From assembly GCA_017405525.1 (NCBI GenBank), contig JAFRAH010000014.1, positions 1 to 64,000 on the forward strand: a stretch of DNA of 64,000 bases, written 5' to 3'. Origin of the DNA: Synergistaceae bacterium (GTDB lineage Bacteria; Synergistota; Synergistia; Synergistales; Aminobacteriaceae). The translations under genes were made by a program, and so were the position numbers. Below the pieces are notes generated by a model. That model did not search any database. It worked only from the letters and a program-made list of their open reading frames with translations, and was not told where the DNA came from. Below are positions 7,803 to 16,598 of the stretch, in pieces (the stretch's first letter is position 1; the number at the start of each line of letters is the position of its first letter).

Positions 7803-8248
7803 AGATTCCCCTTTCCGTAAAGAAGCTCGAACGTGTTGTAATGGTCTTCAGTGTAATAGATTAATCTATCGCTGGAGAAGATTATACGTTTCGCATTGCG
7901 TCGCCCGCCCCGGTAATCTATGTCGCACTCGTAGTATTGTCGGCCCTTCTTCGCCGGAAGAAGCTCCTCGTAATTCCCGAACTTGTCCCCGCCTATGCTC
8001 TTTCCCGGAGCTACGTCGTGAAGATTCCCGCGCGAACTTACCCAGCCGAGCCGTCGTGCCTGTTCCTTCGTGATGTAGTTGCCCGGAAGATGGCCGAACT
8101 TGTTGATGTATGCTGCCACGTACTCCTTTGACGTATAAGTGCCGTCCCTCTCGACGGAAATTTGCGGTGCTGCTTCAAGCGACAAGGCCAGCGTAAAGCT
8201 CAGGAGAAGGATAGTAAGAAGGCGGAAAATTTTTGTGCTGCGTATCAT
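7799..8248 (-). CDS. Secreted barnase-type ribonuclease
   Basis: The 149-residue precursor has an N-terminal signal peptide (hydrophobic residues about 8-24, ending LEAA). The mature part follows barnase almost block by block: LPxNYITK, LGWVSSRGNL, DVAPGKSIGGD, then the catalytic region. Residues equivalent to barnase Glu73, Arg83, Arg87 and His102 are present as Glu107, Arg117, Arg121 and His136, so it should be active, cleaving RNA after guanosine. The first gene of a row with its inhibitor and PhzF. Barnase-barstar is best known from bacilli, so transfer is possible. A role in competition or RNA scavenging is inferred. Confidence 0.94.
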   Translation of the reverse strand: MIRSTKIFRLLTILLLSFTLALSLEAAPQISVERDGTYTSKEYVAAYINKFGHLPGNYITKEQARRLGWVSSRGNLHDVAPGKSIGGDKFGNYEELLPAKKGRQYYECDIDYRGGRRNAKRIIFSSDRLIYYTEDHYNTFELLYGKGNL

Positions 8249-8265
8249 GTATATTGTCCTCTCAG

Positions 8266-8300
8266 GAAAAATTAACCCTCCCCCGTTGTTCAGGAGAGGG
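8266..8300 (-). terminator. Rho-independent terminator after gntP (first copy)
   Basis: Read on the minus strand, CCCTCTCC pairs with GGGGAGGG around a nine-base loop and is followed by TTAATTTTT. It separates the sugar-acid operon from the barnase gene. Confidence 0.75.
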
Positions 8301-8314
8301 CTTGCGTCTTAGTC

Positions 8315-9730
8315 CTACAGAACGTAACTCAGAACGAAAACTTCAACCACACCGACAGCCCACGCAATCGTTGAGGTGAATGACCATATACGAATCTGGT
8401 CTTTGGCCTCGCTCACTCCGAGTGTCCTGTTCACTACCCAGAAATACGAGTCGTTGAAGTACCCGAAGAACAATGAGCCGACACAGCACGCAATGACCCC
8501 AAGCAGCGGATTAACGCCCGCATTGTTGAGAATGGGTGCGGTGATGCTCGCGGCCGTAACCATAGCTACGGTGCCTGAGCCCTGAACGAAGCGCATTGCC
8601 GTTGAGATAACCAGCGGAAGAATCACGAGGGGGATTGACGTGTCGAGAAGGTATTTCGCCATGTATGTGCCGAGCCCTGAGTCCTGGATTATGCGCCCAA
8701 GTGCTCCGCCGCCGCCAGTAACCAGAAGGATTATCCCCGCGCTTGCCATTCCCTTCTCCATCTCAGCAAGTGCCTCTTCACGCGTGAGTGTACGTGCAAG
8801 TGTGAATATCGCCACGAGAAGACCGAGACCTACAGCGACTATTGGCTGTCCCAGGAAGATTATTGTCTGCATGAATCCCGAAGTCATCTTGAGGGCTGTT
8901 GCTACCGTGTTGATGAGTATCAGGATAATCGGGAGAATCAGGGGCATGAACGACTCCATTGTTCCGGGGACTCCCGTCATGTCCATGTTGAACGCCGCAT
9001 CATAGTCGGGCTTCTGGTACTCAGCCTTCACTATCTGGTCGCTCTCGTCCTGAAGCCAGTAATATTTTTTCGCCAGGGACATACGGGCATACATTATGCA
9101 TCCTATAGCCATCGGGAGGGCAAGAACTATGCTCGCAAGAATGTAGAGCCCCACGTCAACGCCGAATATCCCGCAGACACCCAGAGGGCCGGGGGTCGGT
9201 GGAACGAGTGAGTGAGTTATGACCAGTCCTGCCGCAAGAGAAACACCCAGAGCAATCAGTGATTTCTTGGTTACGCGTGAAAGTGCCTTAGCGATTGGTG
9301 CAAGAACTACGAACCCTGAGTCGCAGAATATAGGTATCGACACAAGGAAGCCTGTAAATGCAAGAGCCTCCTCCTCACGTCCGCGCCCGAAGAGCTTGAG
9401 GAACGTGTGAGCCATTCTCTTAGCCGCCCCGGTTGCCTCGAAGAGCTGACCCATCATTACGCCGAAGCCTATTATGATGCCGATACTCCCTAACGTTCCG
9501 CCGAAGCCGTTCGAGATTGACGCTATTATGCTCCCGCTGTGTGAGAGACCATCAGCCCCGATGTACGTCGTGTTGAGCAGGGGCATACCACCGATTACGC
9601 CGACGATTACCGTTGCCAGTATCAACGCAAGGAATGCCTGTACCTTTGTCGTCAGAACGAGGCAGATTAGTATCACTATGCCCACAAGAAGACCTATGAG
9701 CATCTGGTTACCGCTTACTATGTGTTCCAT
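8315..9730 (-). CDS. GntP-family sugar-acid permease
   Basis: This 471-residue membrane protein of the gluconate:H+ symporter (GntP) family has about 12 hydrophobic segments. It shows family blocks such as IPIFCDSGFV, HSLVPPTPGPLG and SYFWVVNR near the C-terminus. It is the third gene of a kinase, dehydrogenase, permease row, 28 bases after the dehydrogenase. From that context it probably imports a four-carbon sugar acid such as D-threonate or D-erythronate. A related permease is at 39896. The exact substrate cannot be told from sequence. Confidence 0.93.
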   Translation of the reverse strand: MEHIVSGNQMLIGLLVGIVILICLVLTTKVQAFLALILATVIVGVIGGMPLLNTTYIGADGLSHSGSIIASISNGFGGTLGSIGIIIGFGVMMGQLFEATGAAKRMAHTFLKLFGRGREEEALAFTGFLVSIPIFCDSGFVVLAPIAKALSRVTKKSLIALGVSLAAGLVITHSLVPPTPGPLGVCGIFGVDVGLYILASIVLALPMAIGCIMYARMSLAKKYYWLQDESDQIVKAEYQKPDYDAAFNMDMTGVPGTMESFMPLILPIILILINTVATALKMTSGFMQTIIFLGQPIVAVGLGLLVAIFTLARTLTREEALAEMEKGMASAGIILLVTGGGGALGRIIQDSGLGTYMAKYLLDTSIPLVILPLVISTAMRFVQGSGTVAMVTAASITAPILNNAGVNPLLGVIACCVGSLFFGYFNDSYFWVVNRTLGVSEAKDQIRIWSFTSTIAWAVGVVEVFVLSYVL

Positions 9731-9758
9731 GAATATATCTCCTTCCTGTACGAGTAAG

Positions 9759-10760
9759 TTACTTCTTCACGAAAAACGGAGCGTACTTAGCCGCAAGACG
9801 TATAGCCTCGACCATGCTGACCTCGCTCACAATATTTTTCCCCGCAATGTCGAACGCCGTACCATGATCCACGCTCGTCCTGAGTATAGGCATCCCGTTA
9901 GTGATTGAGATTGTGCGCTCAAAGTCGAGTGTCTTCGTCGCAATGTGCCCCTGGTCATGGTAGAGTGAAAGGACGCTCGAATAACGCCCTATAGCCGCCT
10001 GATGGAACACCGAGTCAGCACCGATAGGCCCGGCAACCTTGTAGCCCTGAGCCTTGAGTTCCTCGACCGCAGGGGTTATCTCGTTGACTTCCTCCCAACC
10101 GAAGAGGCCATGTTCACCGCTGTGTGGGTTGAGGCCTGCAACTGCCATCGTCCCGCCTGTTACTCCGAGACGTTCGAGGGCGGCCATGCATTCCTTGACG
10201 CACGAGATGATTTTTGCCTTGTTGATGCTTACGATTGCCTGCATGAGCGACAAGTGCCTAGTCAGGAAGAACACACGCAGTCCGTTAGTCTCAAACATTG
10301 TCAGGGGGTCTTTCGTGCCAGTGAGCGCGCCGAAAATCTCCGTGTGCCCAATGAACGGAACATTAGCCGCGTGAAGTGCCTCCTTGTTGATTGGGGTTGT
10401 CGCCACAGCATCAGCCTTCCCCGACATGGCCAGCTCAATGCTCTTCTTGATGTAGTCATAGGCCGCCTGACCGCACATTGCCTGAACTACACCGTACTTG
10501 AAGCCTGAAAGCTCGATGTTGTGGAGGTCTATCAGGTTGAGGACACCGGGGGAGAAGTCCGCGCCTGATACGTCATCACACACATGAACCTTCAGGGGTG
10601 AGCTGGTGAGGGCTATAGCCTTGTCGATTATGCCCTTGTCGCCGATGATGATGCAGTCAGCGCACTCCTTCACCGTATCGGAACACAGAGCCTTCACGAC
10701 AATTTCCGGGCCAACTCCTGCAGGGTCTCCGATAGGTACTGCTATTACTGGTTTTGCCAT
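9759..10760 (-). CDS. pdxA2: PdxA-family dehydrogenase, likely four-carbon acid phosphate dehydrogenase
   Basis: The 333-residue protein belongs to the 4-hydroxythreonine-4-phosphate dehydrogenase family. It has [10 protein letters not shown] at the start and the metal-binding histidines in [18 protein letters not shown] and SLYHDQGH. Classical PdxA works in vitamin B6 synthesis. Here the neighbour is a four-carbon acid sugar kinase, the arrangement described for PdxA2, which oxidises D-threonate or erythronate 4-phosphate, yielding dihydroxyacetone phosphate and CO2. That assignment rests on context; no other B6 gene is nearby. The gene starts 15 bases after the kinase. Confidence 0.88.
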   Translation of the reverse strand: MAKPVIAVPIGDPAGVGPEIVVKALCSDTVKECADCIIIGDKGIIDKAIALTSSPLKVHVCDDVSGADFSPGVLNLIDLHNIELSGFKYGVVQAMCGQAAYDYIKKSIELAMSGKADAVATTPINKEALHAANVPFIGHTEIFGALTGTKDPLTMFETNGLRVFFLTRHLSLMQAIVSINKAKIISCVKECMAALERLGVTGGTMAVAGLNPHSGEHGLFGWEEVNEITPAVEELKAQGYKVAGPIGADSVFHQAAIGRYSSVLSLYHDQGHIATKTLDFERTISITNGMPILRTSVDHGTAFDIAGKNIVSEVSMVEAIRLAAKYAPFFVKK

Positions 10761-10775
10761 TAAGTTACTGCCTCC

Positions 10776-12083
10776 CTATATGAATAGTTTTGATTTCAGG
10801 TAGTTCACGCAAAGGTTAATCGCGTCTGAATTTCCCTGACTTCCTCCTTTGGTTACAACGTGAAGGCCGTCAAATTCCCCGCCGTAGAACAGCCCGTAAG
10901 CAGCAAGCGGCAATACCTCATCCCTCAAGTCGAGACCTGAAGCACCGAACTTCACGCACAATGACTGTGTAACGTCCCCTCCTGTGGCATAGAGACCCCT
11001 GAATGAACGTTCACCCCTGAGAACACGCAAAGCAATCTCGGCGAGGCTGTCGTTAATCCTGCCTGTGAGAGTGTCAATGTTCCCTGAATACTGCCTGAAG
11101 TCTATACGTTTCTCCGGGTAAATACCGTCCCCCGTAATCGTGAGGACTGTATTGGTCTTCGAGAGTTCGAGTATCTCAGCAGTTACGCGCTCAATCTCCT
11201 GTTCCCTTGATGCCTCATCGTCAAGGAATCTTCTCGTCTCGGCGAAAACGTTGGCTATCGGCCTCTGTGCAAGCCATAAGTTCTCCATCTGTTCGCGAGT
11301 GTTTGAGTTTACGCTCCCGACAACTGCGAGGATCTTTCGGCGTTCTTTGGCGTTAAGGGGGGTGATTATCTTGCGGGCTAATGCGGCGGTGAACTCTCCG
11401 GGGTCAACGGCCAGTATCTTCCGTCCGCTCGTGATTACTGCGTCGGCTATGAGGTTGAGGTCTTCGGAGGTTATGCAGTCTATGATGATTACGCGGCTTC
11501 CTGATGACACGAGGGAGTTGATTTTTGAGGCGAGGGCGTGTTTACCATCCATGAGGTCAGAGATGTAGAGTGATGATACCTTGTTCCTGCTCTGAGACCT
11601 GAATATCTCCGCAATGTCCGAGGTCTTCACGGGTGTCTTGGGGTCAATGGCTATGTTCGTCTTGTGGAGAGGGAGACCGTTCACGAGGAGATAGCCGCCT
11701 GCAAGTGTCCTGCCTGACGAGGGGAAACACGGTGCACAGATCGCAACATATTCATCGCCGAGAACGTCAAGCATTGCGTCAGTCTCAGCCCCCAAGTTGC
11801 CCCGCAGTGTGGTATCTATACGCTTGCAGAATATCTTTGTGTCGTCAGTCCTGAAGACCTTTGCGGCGTGCTTTACGCGGGAATATGCTTCCTTCTGGGT
11901 TAATGCCCGGCTGTCTGTAGTGATGATGAGGCAGTCGCAGTTCGTGAACTCCGGGTTGTCTCGGCCATGCTCATAGCTCAGCACTGAATGGGACTTGTAG
12001 CCTGTCTTTGCCAGAAGGACACCTGTAGCGTTTCCCCCTGTCAAGTCATCGGCGATAACAAGGCACTGTGAAATTTTCATCAC
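10776..12083 (-). CDS. dtnK: Four-carbon acid sugar kinase (DUF1537 family)
   Basis: This 435-residue protein has the two-domain DUF1537 layout: an N-terminal substrate domain (VIADDLTGGNATGVLLAKTG, with the DD and TG motifs) and a C-terminal nucleotide domain (TGGDVTQSL, VTKGGSQG). The family phosphorylates D-threonate, D-erythronate or related acids at O4. With the adjacent PdxA-type dehydrogenase and GntP permease it forms a complete uptake-and-oxidation route. The frame starts with GTG directly followed by ATG (12080); neither has a well-spaced ribosome site. It begins only 36 bases after murG, so it may be transcribed from the cell-wall promoter. Confidence 0.9.
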   Translation of the reverse strand: MMKISQCLVIADDLTGGNATGVLLAKTGYKSHSVLSYEHGRDNPEFTNCDCLIITTDSRALTQKEAYSRVKHAAKVFRTDDTKIFCKRIDTTLRGNLGAETDAMLDVLGDEYVAICAPCFPSSGRTLAGGYLLVNGLPLHKTNIAIDPKTPVKTSDIAEIFRSQSRNKVSSLYISDLMDGKHALASKINSLVSSGSRVIIIDCITSEDLNLIADAVITSGRKILAVDPGEFTAALARKIITPLNAKERRKILAVVGSVNSNTREQMENLWLAQRPIANVFAETRRFLDDEASREQEIERVTAEILELSKTNTVLTITGDGIYPEKRIDFRQYSGNIDTLTGRINDSLAEIALRVLRGERSFRGLYATGGDVTQSLCVKFGASGLDLRDEVLPLAAYGLFYGGEFDGLHVVTKGGSQGNSDAINLCVNYLKSKLFI

Positions 12084-12119
12084 CCCGTCTGTATTGTTTT
12101 GTGGATGATGAATAGAATA

Positions 12120-13079
12120 TCACATTTTCATGATTAGGGCGGCTAAATTTTGAGGGCTGTCATCCTCCCTGAAGGTGTATGAATTCCCGGCCAGCTTCAC
12201 GAACTCCTGAGCGTTCTTGACCTGGTGGTTGTCCATTGCTCCCGGCCATGGAATAGTGATCGTCGGCATCCCCCACTTCAGGGCTTCGGCAAGGGTTGAG
12301 CCCCCTGACCTGCACACAAGGACATCACACACCGAGTAGAACGGGTTCATGTCCCACTGTGATGGGATGAAGTGAGCATTGCCTTCATCGTGTCGTTCCT
12401 TCGAGGAGAGGAACACAAATTCACGTTCAGGGCATAATTTGGCGGCAGTCCTCAGAATCTCACTCAATGGCCCGCTGCCCAATGACCCCCCGGCAACACC
12501 GACAATCTTCGAGCCTTCAGGGACATTCACGCCGAGCCTCCTCAACGCCTCATCACGGGGGAGCCTCACGGGTTCACGTACAGGAATGCCGGTGTAGGTG
12601 AATGACTTTATGCCCTCACAGACAGGCCAGCCGGTAATGATTTTCGCGCCCATCCTTGCGGCAATTCTCGCAACACGACCGGCTACTGTATTCTGTTCGT
12701 GGAGGGTTACGGGTATTCCCTTGAGCTTGGCGACAACCAGCGGGGCAAACGAGATATAGCCACCGAAAAGATATACCTCGTCAGGGTTGAACGACTTGAT
12801 GCATTTTGCCGTCCGTGATAATGACCTGAAGACATCGAGAATGCGGCTGAATATCTTAGCGATTGACCTTGTGCCCATTGGTGAGCCCGAAAGTGGAAGT
12901 ATCACCGGCTCAATCCCTGAAGCTGTGTATATCTCGCGCTCAAGTTCACGGGAGCCACAGAGCCATGTTACTGATGCCCCCTGCTCCTGAAGTTTTCGCC
13001 CGAAGACTATTGCCGGGAATATATGCCCGCCTGTCCCTCCTGATGCTATGAGTATCCTCCTGTTATTCTGCATTGTCAT
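12120..13079 (-). CDS. murG: MurG, lipid II-forming GlcNAc transferase
   Basis: This GT28 glycosyltransferase adds GlcNAc from UDP-GlcNAc to lipid I on the inner face of the membrane. Motifs seen are GGTGGHIFP at the N-terminus, LHEQNTVAGRV, GGSLGS and CRSGGSTLAEAL with PGAMDNHQVKNA in the nucleotide-sugar domain. At about 320 residues it is a little short for the family, mainly at the C-terminus. The ATG at 13079 is preferred because GAGGAG lies seven bases upstream; other in-frame starts are GTG 13094, ATG 13085 and ATG 13073. It overlaps the end of ftsW by 17 bases, so the two are translationally coupled. Confidence 0.95.
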   Translation of the reverse strand: MTMQNNRRILIASGGTGGHIFPAIVFGRKLQEQGASVTWLCGSRELEREIYTASGIEPVILPLSGSPMGTRSIAKIFSRILDVFRSLSRTAKCIKSFNPDEVYLFGGYISFAPLVVAKLKGIPVTLHEQNTVAGRVARIAARMGAKIITGWPVCEGIKSFTYTGIPVREPVRLPRDEALRRLGVNVPEGSKIVGVAGGSLGSGPLSEILRTAAKLCPEREFVFLSSKERHDEGNAHFIPSQWDMNPFYSVCDVLVCRSGGSTLAEALKWGMPTITIPWPGAMDNHQVKNAQEFVKLAGNSYTFREDDSPQNLAALIMKM

Positions 13080-14193
13080 CTTCATTCTCCTCACCTTCAG
13101 CCTTCTTAGCCTTCTTCTCTGGTTTCTGCCGGTTCTCCATCTTTATGGACATGAGCAGGCCGACTTTAGCCCACATGAACATCATAGAGCTCCCCCCGGC
13201 ACTCAGGAATGGCATGGGTATTCCTGAGAGGGGCATCAGCTTAGTCACGCCCGCAACGTTGACGAACATCGGGAAAATCACGGAGGCAGTCAGCCCAAGA
13301 GCAAGCGACTTAGTGAACGCAGTCTTAGCGTCCCGGTAAATGTAGTAGACCCTCCACGTCCAGAGTGCATAGAGCATCAGCAGGAACATAGTACCCATAA
13401 GGCCGAACTCCTCACCTATTGCCGGGAAAATATAGTCAGTGTCAGACTCAGGAAGGTATATCTCCTCCTGAAGTCCCTTGCCGATACCCACGCCGGTTAA
13501 TGAGCCGTTCGCGAAAGCCACAAGCCCCTGTATTATCTGGAAGCCCTTACCCATCGGGTCAGCCCAGGGATCCCAGAACGCATTGAACCGTCTCAACCTG
13601 TAGGGAGCAATCAGGATCAGCACAGCAACAGCCGCAATCCCAAGAATTACCCCCCAGATGGGATATTTCCAGCCCCGCCGCTCTATGTGCATGACGAAAC
13701 ATATTGCCGTTACGATTATTGTCCCGCCCAAGTTCGGCTGAAGAAGAAGGGGTACTGCCATCATCGCAATAACCATCAATGTGGGACGTATGAATGACTG
13801 GAAGTTGCCACGGTTCATGACGTTTTCTTCATCGGTGAGACGGTCGGCCATGAATGCAGGGACGGCGAAAAGTGCAAGCTCCAACGGCTGAAACCGTATC
13901 ACTATGAGGCTCAGCCATCTTCTCGCACCTCCTACCTTGATACCAATTCCGGGAATCCACGTTATGGCCAATAGGAGGAAGGCCAGTGCAAACAGTTTTC
14001 CGCAATGTTTCCTGACTGATGAGCTCGACCATGAGAGGCAAAGCACCATCAGCGTCAACCCCAAGCCTATATACTGGAACTGCCTCAAAGGCGCGGCATA
14101 GGGATTTCCTCCGGCCATGCTCTTACGCAGTGAGAGGGACGAGATCATGACCAGACCGCACCCGCTGATTATGAGGGGGATAATTACTTCCAT
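13063..14193 (-). CDS. ftsW: FtsW/SEDS-family peptidoglycan polymerase
   Basis: The 376-residue membrane protein has about ten hydrophobic segments and belongs to the FtsW/RodA/SpoVE family. It carries the family signature NGSLTGVGIGKGLQ and the C-terminal MPLSGIPMPFLSAGGSSM. Its place between murD and murG, as in classic division and cell-wall clusters, favours FtsW over RodA. The tail is strongly charged (Lys-rich then Glu/Asp-rich). Its start overlaps the murD end by ten bases. Confidence 0.93.
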   Translation of the reverse strand: MEVIIPLIISGCGLVMISSLSLRKSMAGGNPYAAPLRQFQYIGLGLTLMVLCLSWSSSSVRKHCGKLFALAFLLLAITWIPGIGIKVGGARRWLSLIVIRFQPLELALFAVPAFMADRLTDEENVMNRGNFQSFIRPTLMVIAMMAVPLLLQPNLGGTIIVTAICFVMHIERRGWKYPIWGVILGIAAVAVLILIAPYRLRRFNAFWDPWADPMGKGFQIIQGLVAFANGSLTGVGIGKGLQEEIYLPESDTDYIFPAIGEEFGLMGTMFLLMLYALWTWRVYYIYRDAKTAFTKSLALGLTASVIFPMFVNVAGVTKLMPLSGIPMPFLSAGGSSMMFMWAKVGLLMSIKMENRQKPEKKAKKAEGEENEDDNAE

Positions 14194-15518
14194 GCGCTGA
14201 CGATACGGCAGAAATGTTCACCGCGTGCCTTGTAGGACTTGTACATGTCCCAGCTTGTGCATGCTGGCGAAAGTAGAACAGTCATTCCCGGCCTAGCAAG
14301 TGAACGTGAAATGTCCAGTGCTTCCTCCATCGTTGAGGCTCTGCGGAAGGTCGTATACCCTGCTGTCTCAAGTGCGCTCTGGATTTTCCCGGCTTCCTCG
14401 CCAATAAGGACGGCATAATCACACTCAGACTTCACGGCTTCAGCAAGCGGGGCGTAATCCTCACCCTTCCCCTGTCCGCCAAGTATCACTATCTTGCGTC
14501 CATTGATGCTCTTCATGGCCGTGATGCTCGCTGCAACGTTCGTTCCCTTAGAGTCGTCAATGTACCTCACCCCGTCAACAGTCCCTGCATCCTCGCACCT
14601 GTGGGGTAATGGCCTGAAACCCTCAAGGAGATTCTTCACGTTATGGCTTATGTCCACGCCCAAGAGCTTGACTGCACACAGGGACATCGCTACGTTCTCC
14701 AGATTGTGGGAGCCGATTAGTGTCGTGTCATCGTACGTGAAGAGCGTGGAGGTCTCGCCGCCAAGTGTGAGGGCTGCCCGGTCTTCGGCCATGAAGATAT
14801 GCCCGGCGGTATCGTGCTCAGGCTTCGCGCTCCATGAAAGGGTGATGATTTTTCCGTTGGGACTGAGAGCGTCAAAATCCCTGTCCTGAATTATTCCCCA
14901 GCCTTTGGGGTCTCGCAGTGAAAGTACACGTGATTTAGCCTCAACATATGCCTCATAGCTCCCGTGCCAGTCGATATGATCCGGGGCCAGGTTCGTGATG
15001 ACCGAGACGATGGAATGAAGGTTCTTCGTTGCCCGCGCAAGCTGGAAACTGGAGAGCTCAAGCACCACAGCGTCAAAGTCCTCCTGCGTGAAACGTGATG
15101 ACGCAGTGCCGAGATTGCCGCCTGTTCCTGCCTTGAGGCCCGAATGAGTCAGTATATGCCCGGTGAGTGAGGTTACTGTGCTCTTGCCGTTGCTGCCGGT
15201 GATGCAGACGAGCCTTTGCGTCCTTATGTGGGGGATGACGAAATCGAGTTCACCCGTGAGCTTAACGCCGCGTTTCATGGCCTCCCTGAGAATTTCAGAC
15301 TGTGGGGGAATTCCTGAGCTTATGAGAATTTCATCACACTCAAAAATTTTTGGTGAATGTCCTTCCTCGTAGGCTATATTATTCTGAGTGAAGAGTGATT
15401 TTGCTTCGGGGGTTATGTCTTTCTTCTCCGACACGAAGACTTCATATCCGAGATTATGAGCCAAGAGTGCGAGACCTTGCCCGCTAACTCCCGCGCCTAT
15501 GACTGAGACCTTGTGCAT
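14184..15518 (-). CDS. murD: MurD, UDP-MurNAc-L-Ala:D-Glu ligase
   Basis: This 444-residue cytoplasmic Mur ligase adds D-glutamate to UDP-MurNAc-L-alanine with ATP. It shows an N-terminal Rossmann-type GAGVSGQGLALLA, the ATP-binding GSNGKSTVTSLTGH, NLAPDHIDWHGS, the HRCE stretch and the C-terminal LLSPACTSWDMY. It is first in a murD-ftsW-murG row. mraY, murF, murC and ftsQ/Z are not next to it, so the usual cell-division cluster is split. Confidence 0.96.
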   Translation of the reverse strand: MHKVSVIGAGVSGQGLALLAHNLGYEVFVSEKKDITPEAKSLFTQNNIAYEEGHSPKIFECDEILISSGIPPQSEILREAMKRGVKLTGELDFVIPHIRTQRLVCITGSNGKSTVTSLTGHILTHSGLKAGTGGNLGTASSRFTQEDFDAVVLELSSFQLARATKNLHSIVSVITNLAPDHIDWHGSYEAYVEAKSRVLSLRDPKGWGIIQDRDFDALSPNGKIITLSWSAKPEHDTAGHIFMAEDRAALTLGGETSTLFTYDDTTLIGSHNLENVAMSLCAVKLLGVDISHNVKNLLEGFRPLPHRCEDAGTVDGVRYIDDSKGTNVAASITAMKSINGRKIVILGGQGKGEDYAPLAEAVKSECDYAVLIGEEAGKIQSALETAGYTTFRRASTMEEALDISRSLARPGMTVLLSPACTSWDMYKSYKARGEHFCRIVSAWK

Positions 15519-15553
15519 GAAAATATTTCTGCCTCCTGAAATAATATCGACAT

Positions 15554-15559
15554 ATTATA
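15554..15559 (-). promoter_or_regulatory. Probable -10 box of the murD operon
   Basis: A perfect TATAAT on the minus strand lies 36 bases before the murD start; AGGAGG precedes the ATG. No clear -35 box is seen at the right distance. Confidence 0.4.
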
Positions 15560-15589
15560 GAATAACGCCTGATATTTACGTGAAGGCTC

Positions 15590-15620
15590 AAAAAAAACAG
15601 CAGACCCTAAAGCCTGCTGT
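15590..15620 (-). terminator. Terminator after the NYN-domain gene
   Basis: On the minus strand ACAGCAG (15614-15620) pairs with CTGCTGT (15597-15603) around a ten-base loop, followed by a run of T. Confidence 0.85.
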
Positions 15621-15641
15621 ATGACCCCCAAAAATTATGGC

Positions 15642-16397
15642 CTAGTCAAATTCCTGTTCAGTTCTTGATATTTTCCTGAAGTCCCATCCGTTTGACTCCC
15701 CGTCATTGTATATGTCAATAAAGTCTAGTGAGCGTACAAAATCACAGTGCTTCTGTATCCTCATGTCAGGGTGAAAGCTCTTGTTGAGGTGTGATACTAT
15801 GGTCTGTATCCCGTTCAGCCGGGCAATATTCAGGGCAGGAGCTATGTCCGTATCGGTGGAGAATACCATAACCTTCTCAACCTGCTTCAGGAGTGAGACA
15901 TGTGCAATGTCTATTCCCAAGAGCATATCAACTTGTTTCTGGAAGAATGATACTTCACCTTTTGCGGCATTGTCGATCCTGCATCTCTGTTCACCAAGAC
16001 GAAGGGCATATAGGTTATGGCGCATTATCTTGCGGTGAAATTCCTGTGCTCTGGTGTGAATCATGTCCTGCCTTTCGGATCGGCTTGATGGGTAGCTGTT
16101 TCCTGTGGCCTTCTCCCATTCTGATTTGAGGCGGGAAAATAATTCTGTTCCGACAGCTTTTTCTGCATAGTTGTAAAGCTCAGATGATGACATGGCCTCA
16201 GCGTCATAAAGATAAATCCTGAAGAGTCTTTCCTCTTCCGGAACTATGAACGAGGCGAAAAGGTAAGTCAGCTTGTCTATATCGTTGTAGCTGAAATGAA
16301 GGTTCTGTAATGTTGCTGAAGCGTTCTTGATTTCCTTCTCTATGAGTATTCTTGCGTTTGCCCAGTCAACAAAAACTGCTACTCTGTCCTTGTTCAT
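15642..16397 (-). CDS. NYN-domain (PIN-like) putative ribonuclease
   Basis: The 251-residue cytoplasmic protein carries a NYN/LabA-type PIN-like fold. The first acidic residue is in AVFVDWANAR near the N-terminus, and the second cluster is VFSTDTDIAPALNIARLNG near residues 180-200. These aspartates form the metal site in related RNases. The middle is helical and charged. AGG-rich ribosome site GGGAGG precedes the ATG. It is a single gene between its own terminator and a 200-base gap. The RNA target is unknown. Confidence 0.85.
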   Translation of the reverse strand: MNKDRVAVFVDWANARILIEKEIKNASATLQNLHFSYNDIDKLTYLFASFIVPEEERLFRIYLYDAEAMSSSELYNYAEKAVGTELFSRLKSEWEKATGNSYPSSRSERQDMIHTRAQEFHRKIMRHNLYALRLGEQRCRIDNAAKGEVSFFQKQVDMLLGIDIAHVSLLKQVEKVMVFSTDTDIAPALNIARLNGIQTIVSHLNKSFHPDMRIQKHCDFVRSLDFIDIYNDGESNGWDFRKISRTEQEFD

Positions 16398-16546
16398 GAC
16401 GTAAAACCTCCCTGTAAAAAATTACCGAACACCATCAAGATGCCCGGTCATTTAGCGAGTATATTCAACAAAATAAATGTCCCTCCTAAGGAGATTGAGA
16501 TAATTATATGATTTTGCCGTCAAGTGTCAACAATCCCTGCCCCCTC

Positions 16547-16584
16547 AAAAAAAAAACAGGATGCCCGAAATTATGGACACCCTG
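16547..16584 (-). terminator. Terminator after the secreted flavodoxin gene
   Basis: On the minus strand CAGGGTG (16578-16584) pairs with CATCCTG (16557-16563), with one G:U pair, then ten T. It ends the CMD-SDR-flavodoxin operon. Bases 16398-16546 hold the presumed promoter of the NYN gene, with no clear boxes. Confidence 0.82.
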
Positions 16585-16598
16585 CAATGAATGCCACG

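Noticed and set aside
9759..10760. PdxA as a vitamin B6 synthesis enzyme
   Set aside because: The kinase and permease neighbours fit the four-carbon acid pathway better, and no other B6 gene is present; the B6 role cannot be excluded from sequence alone.
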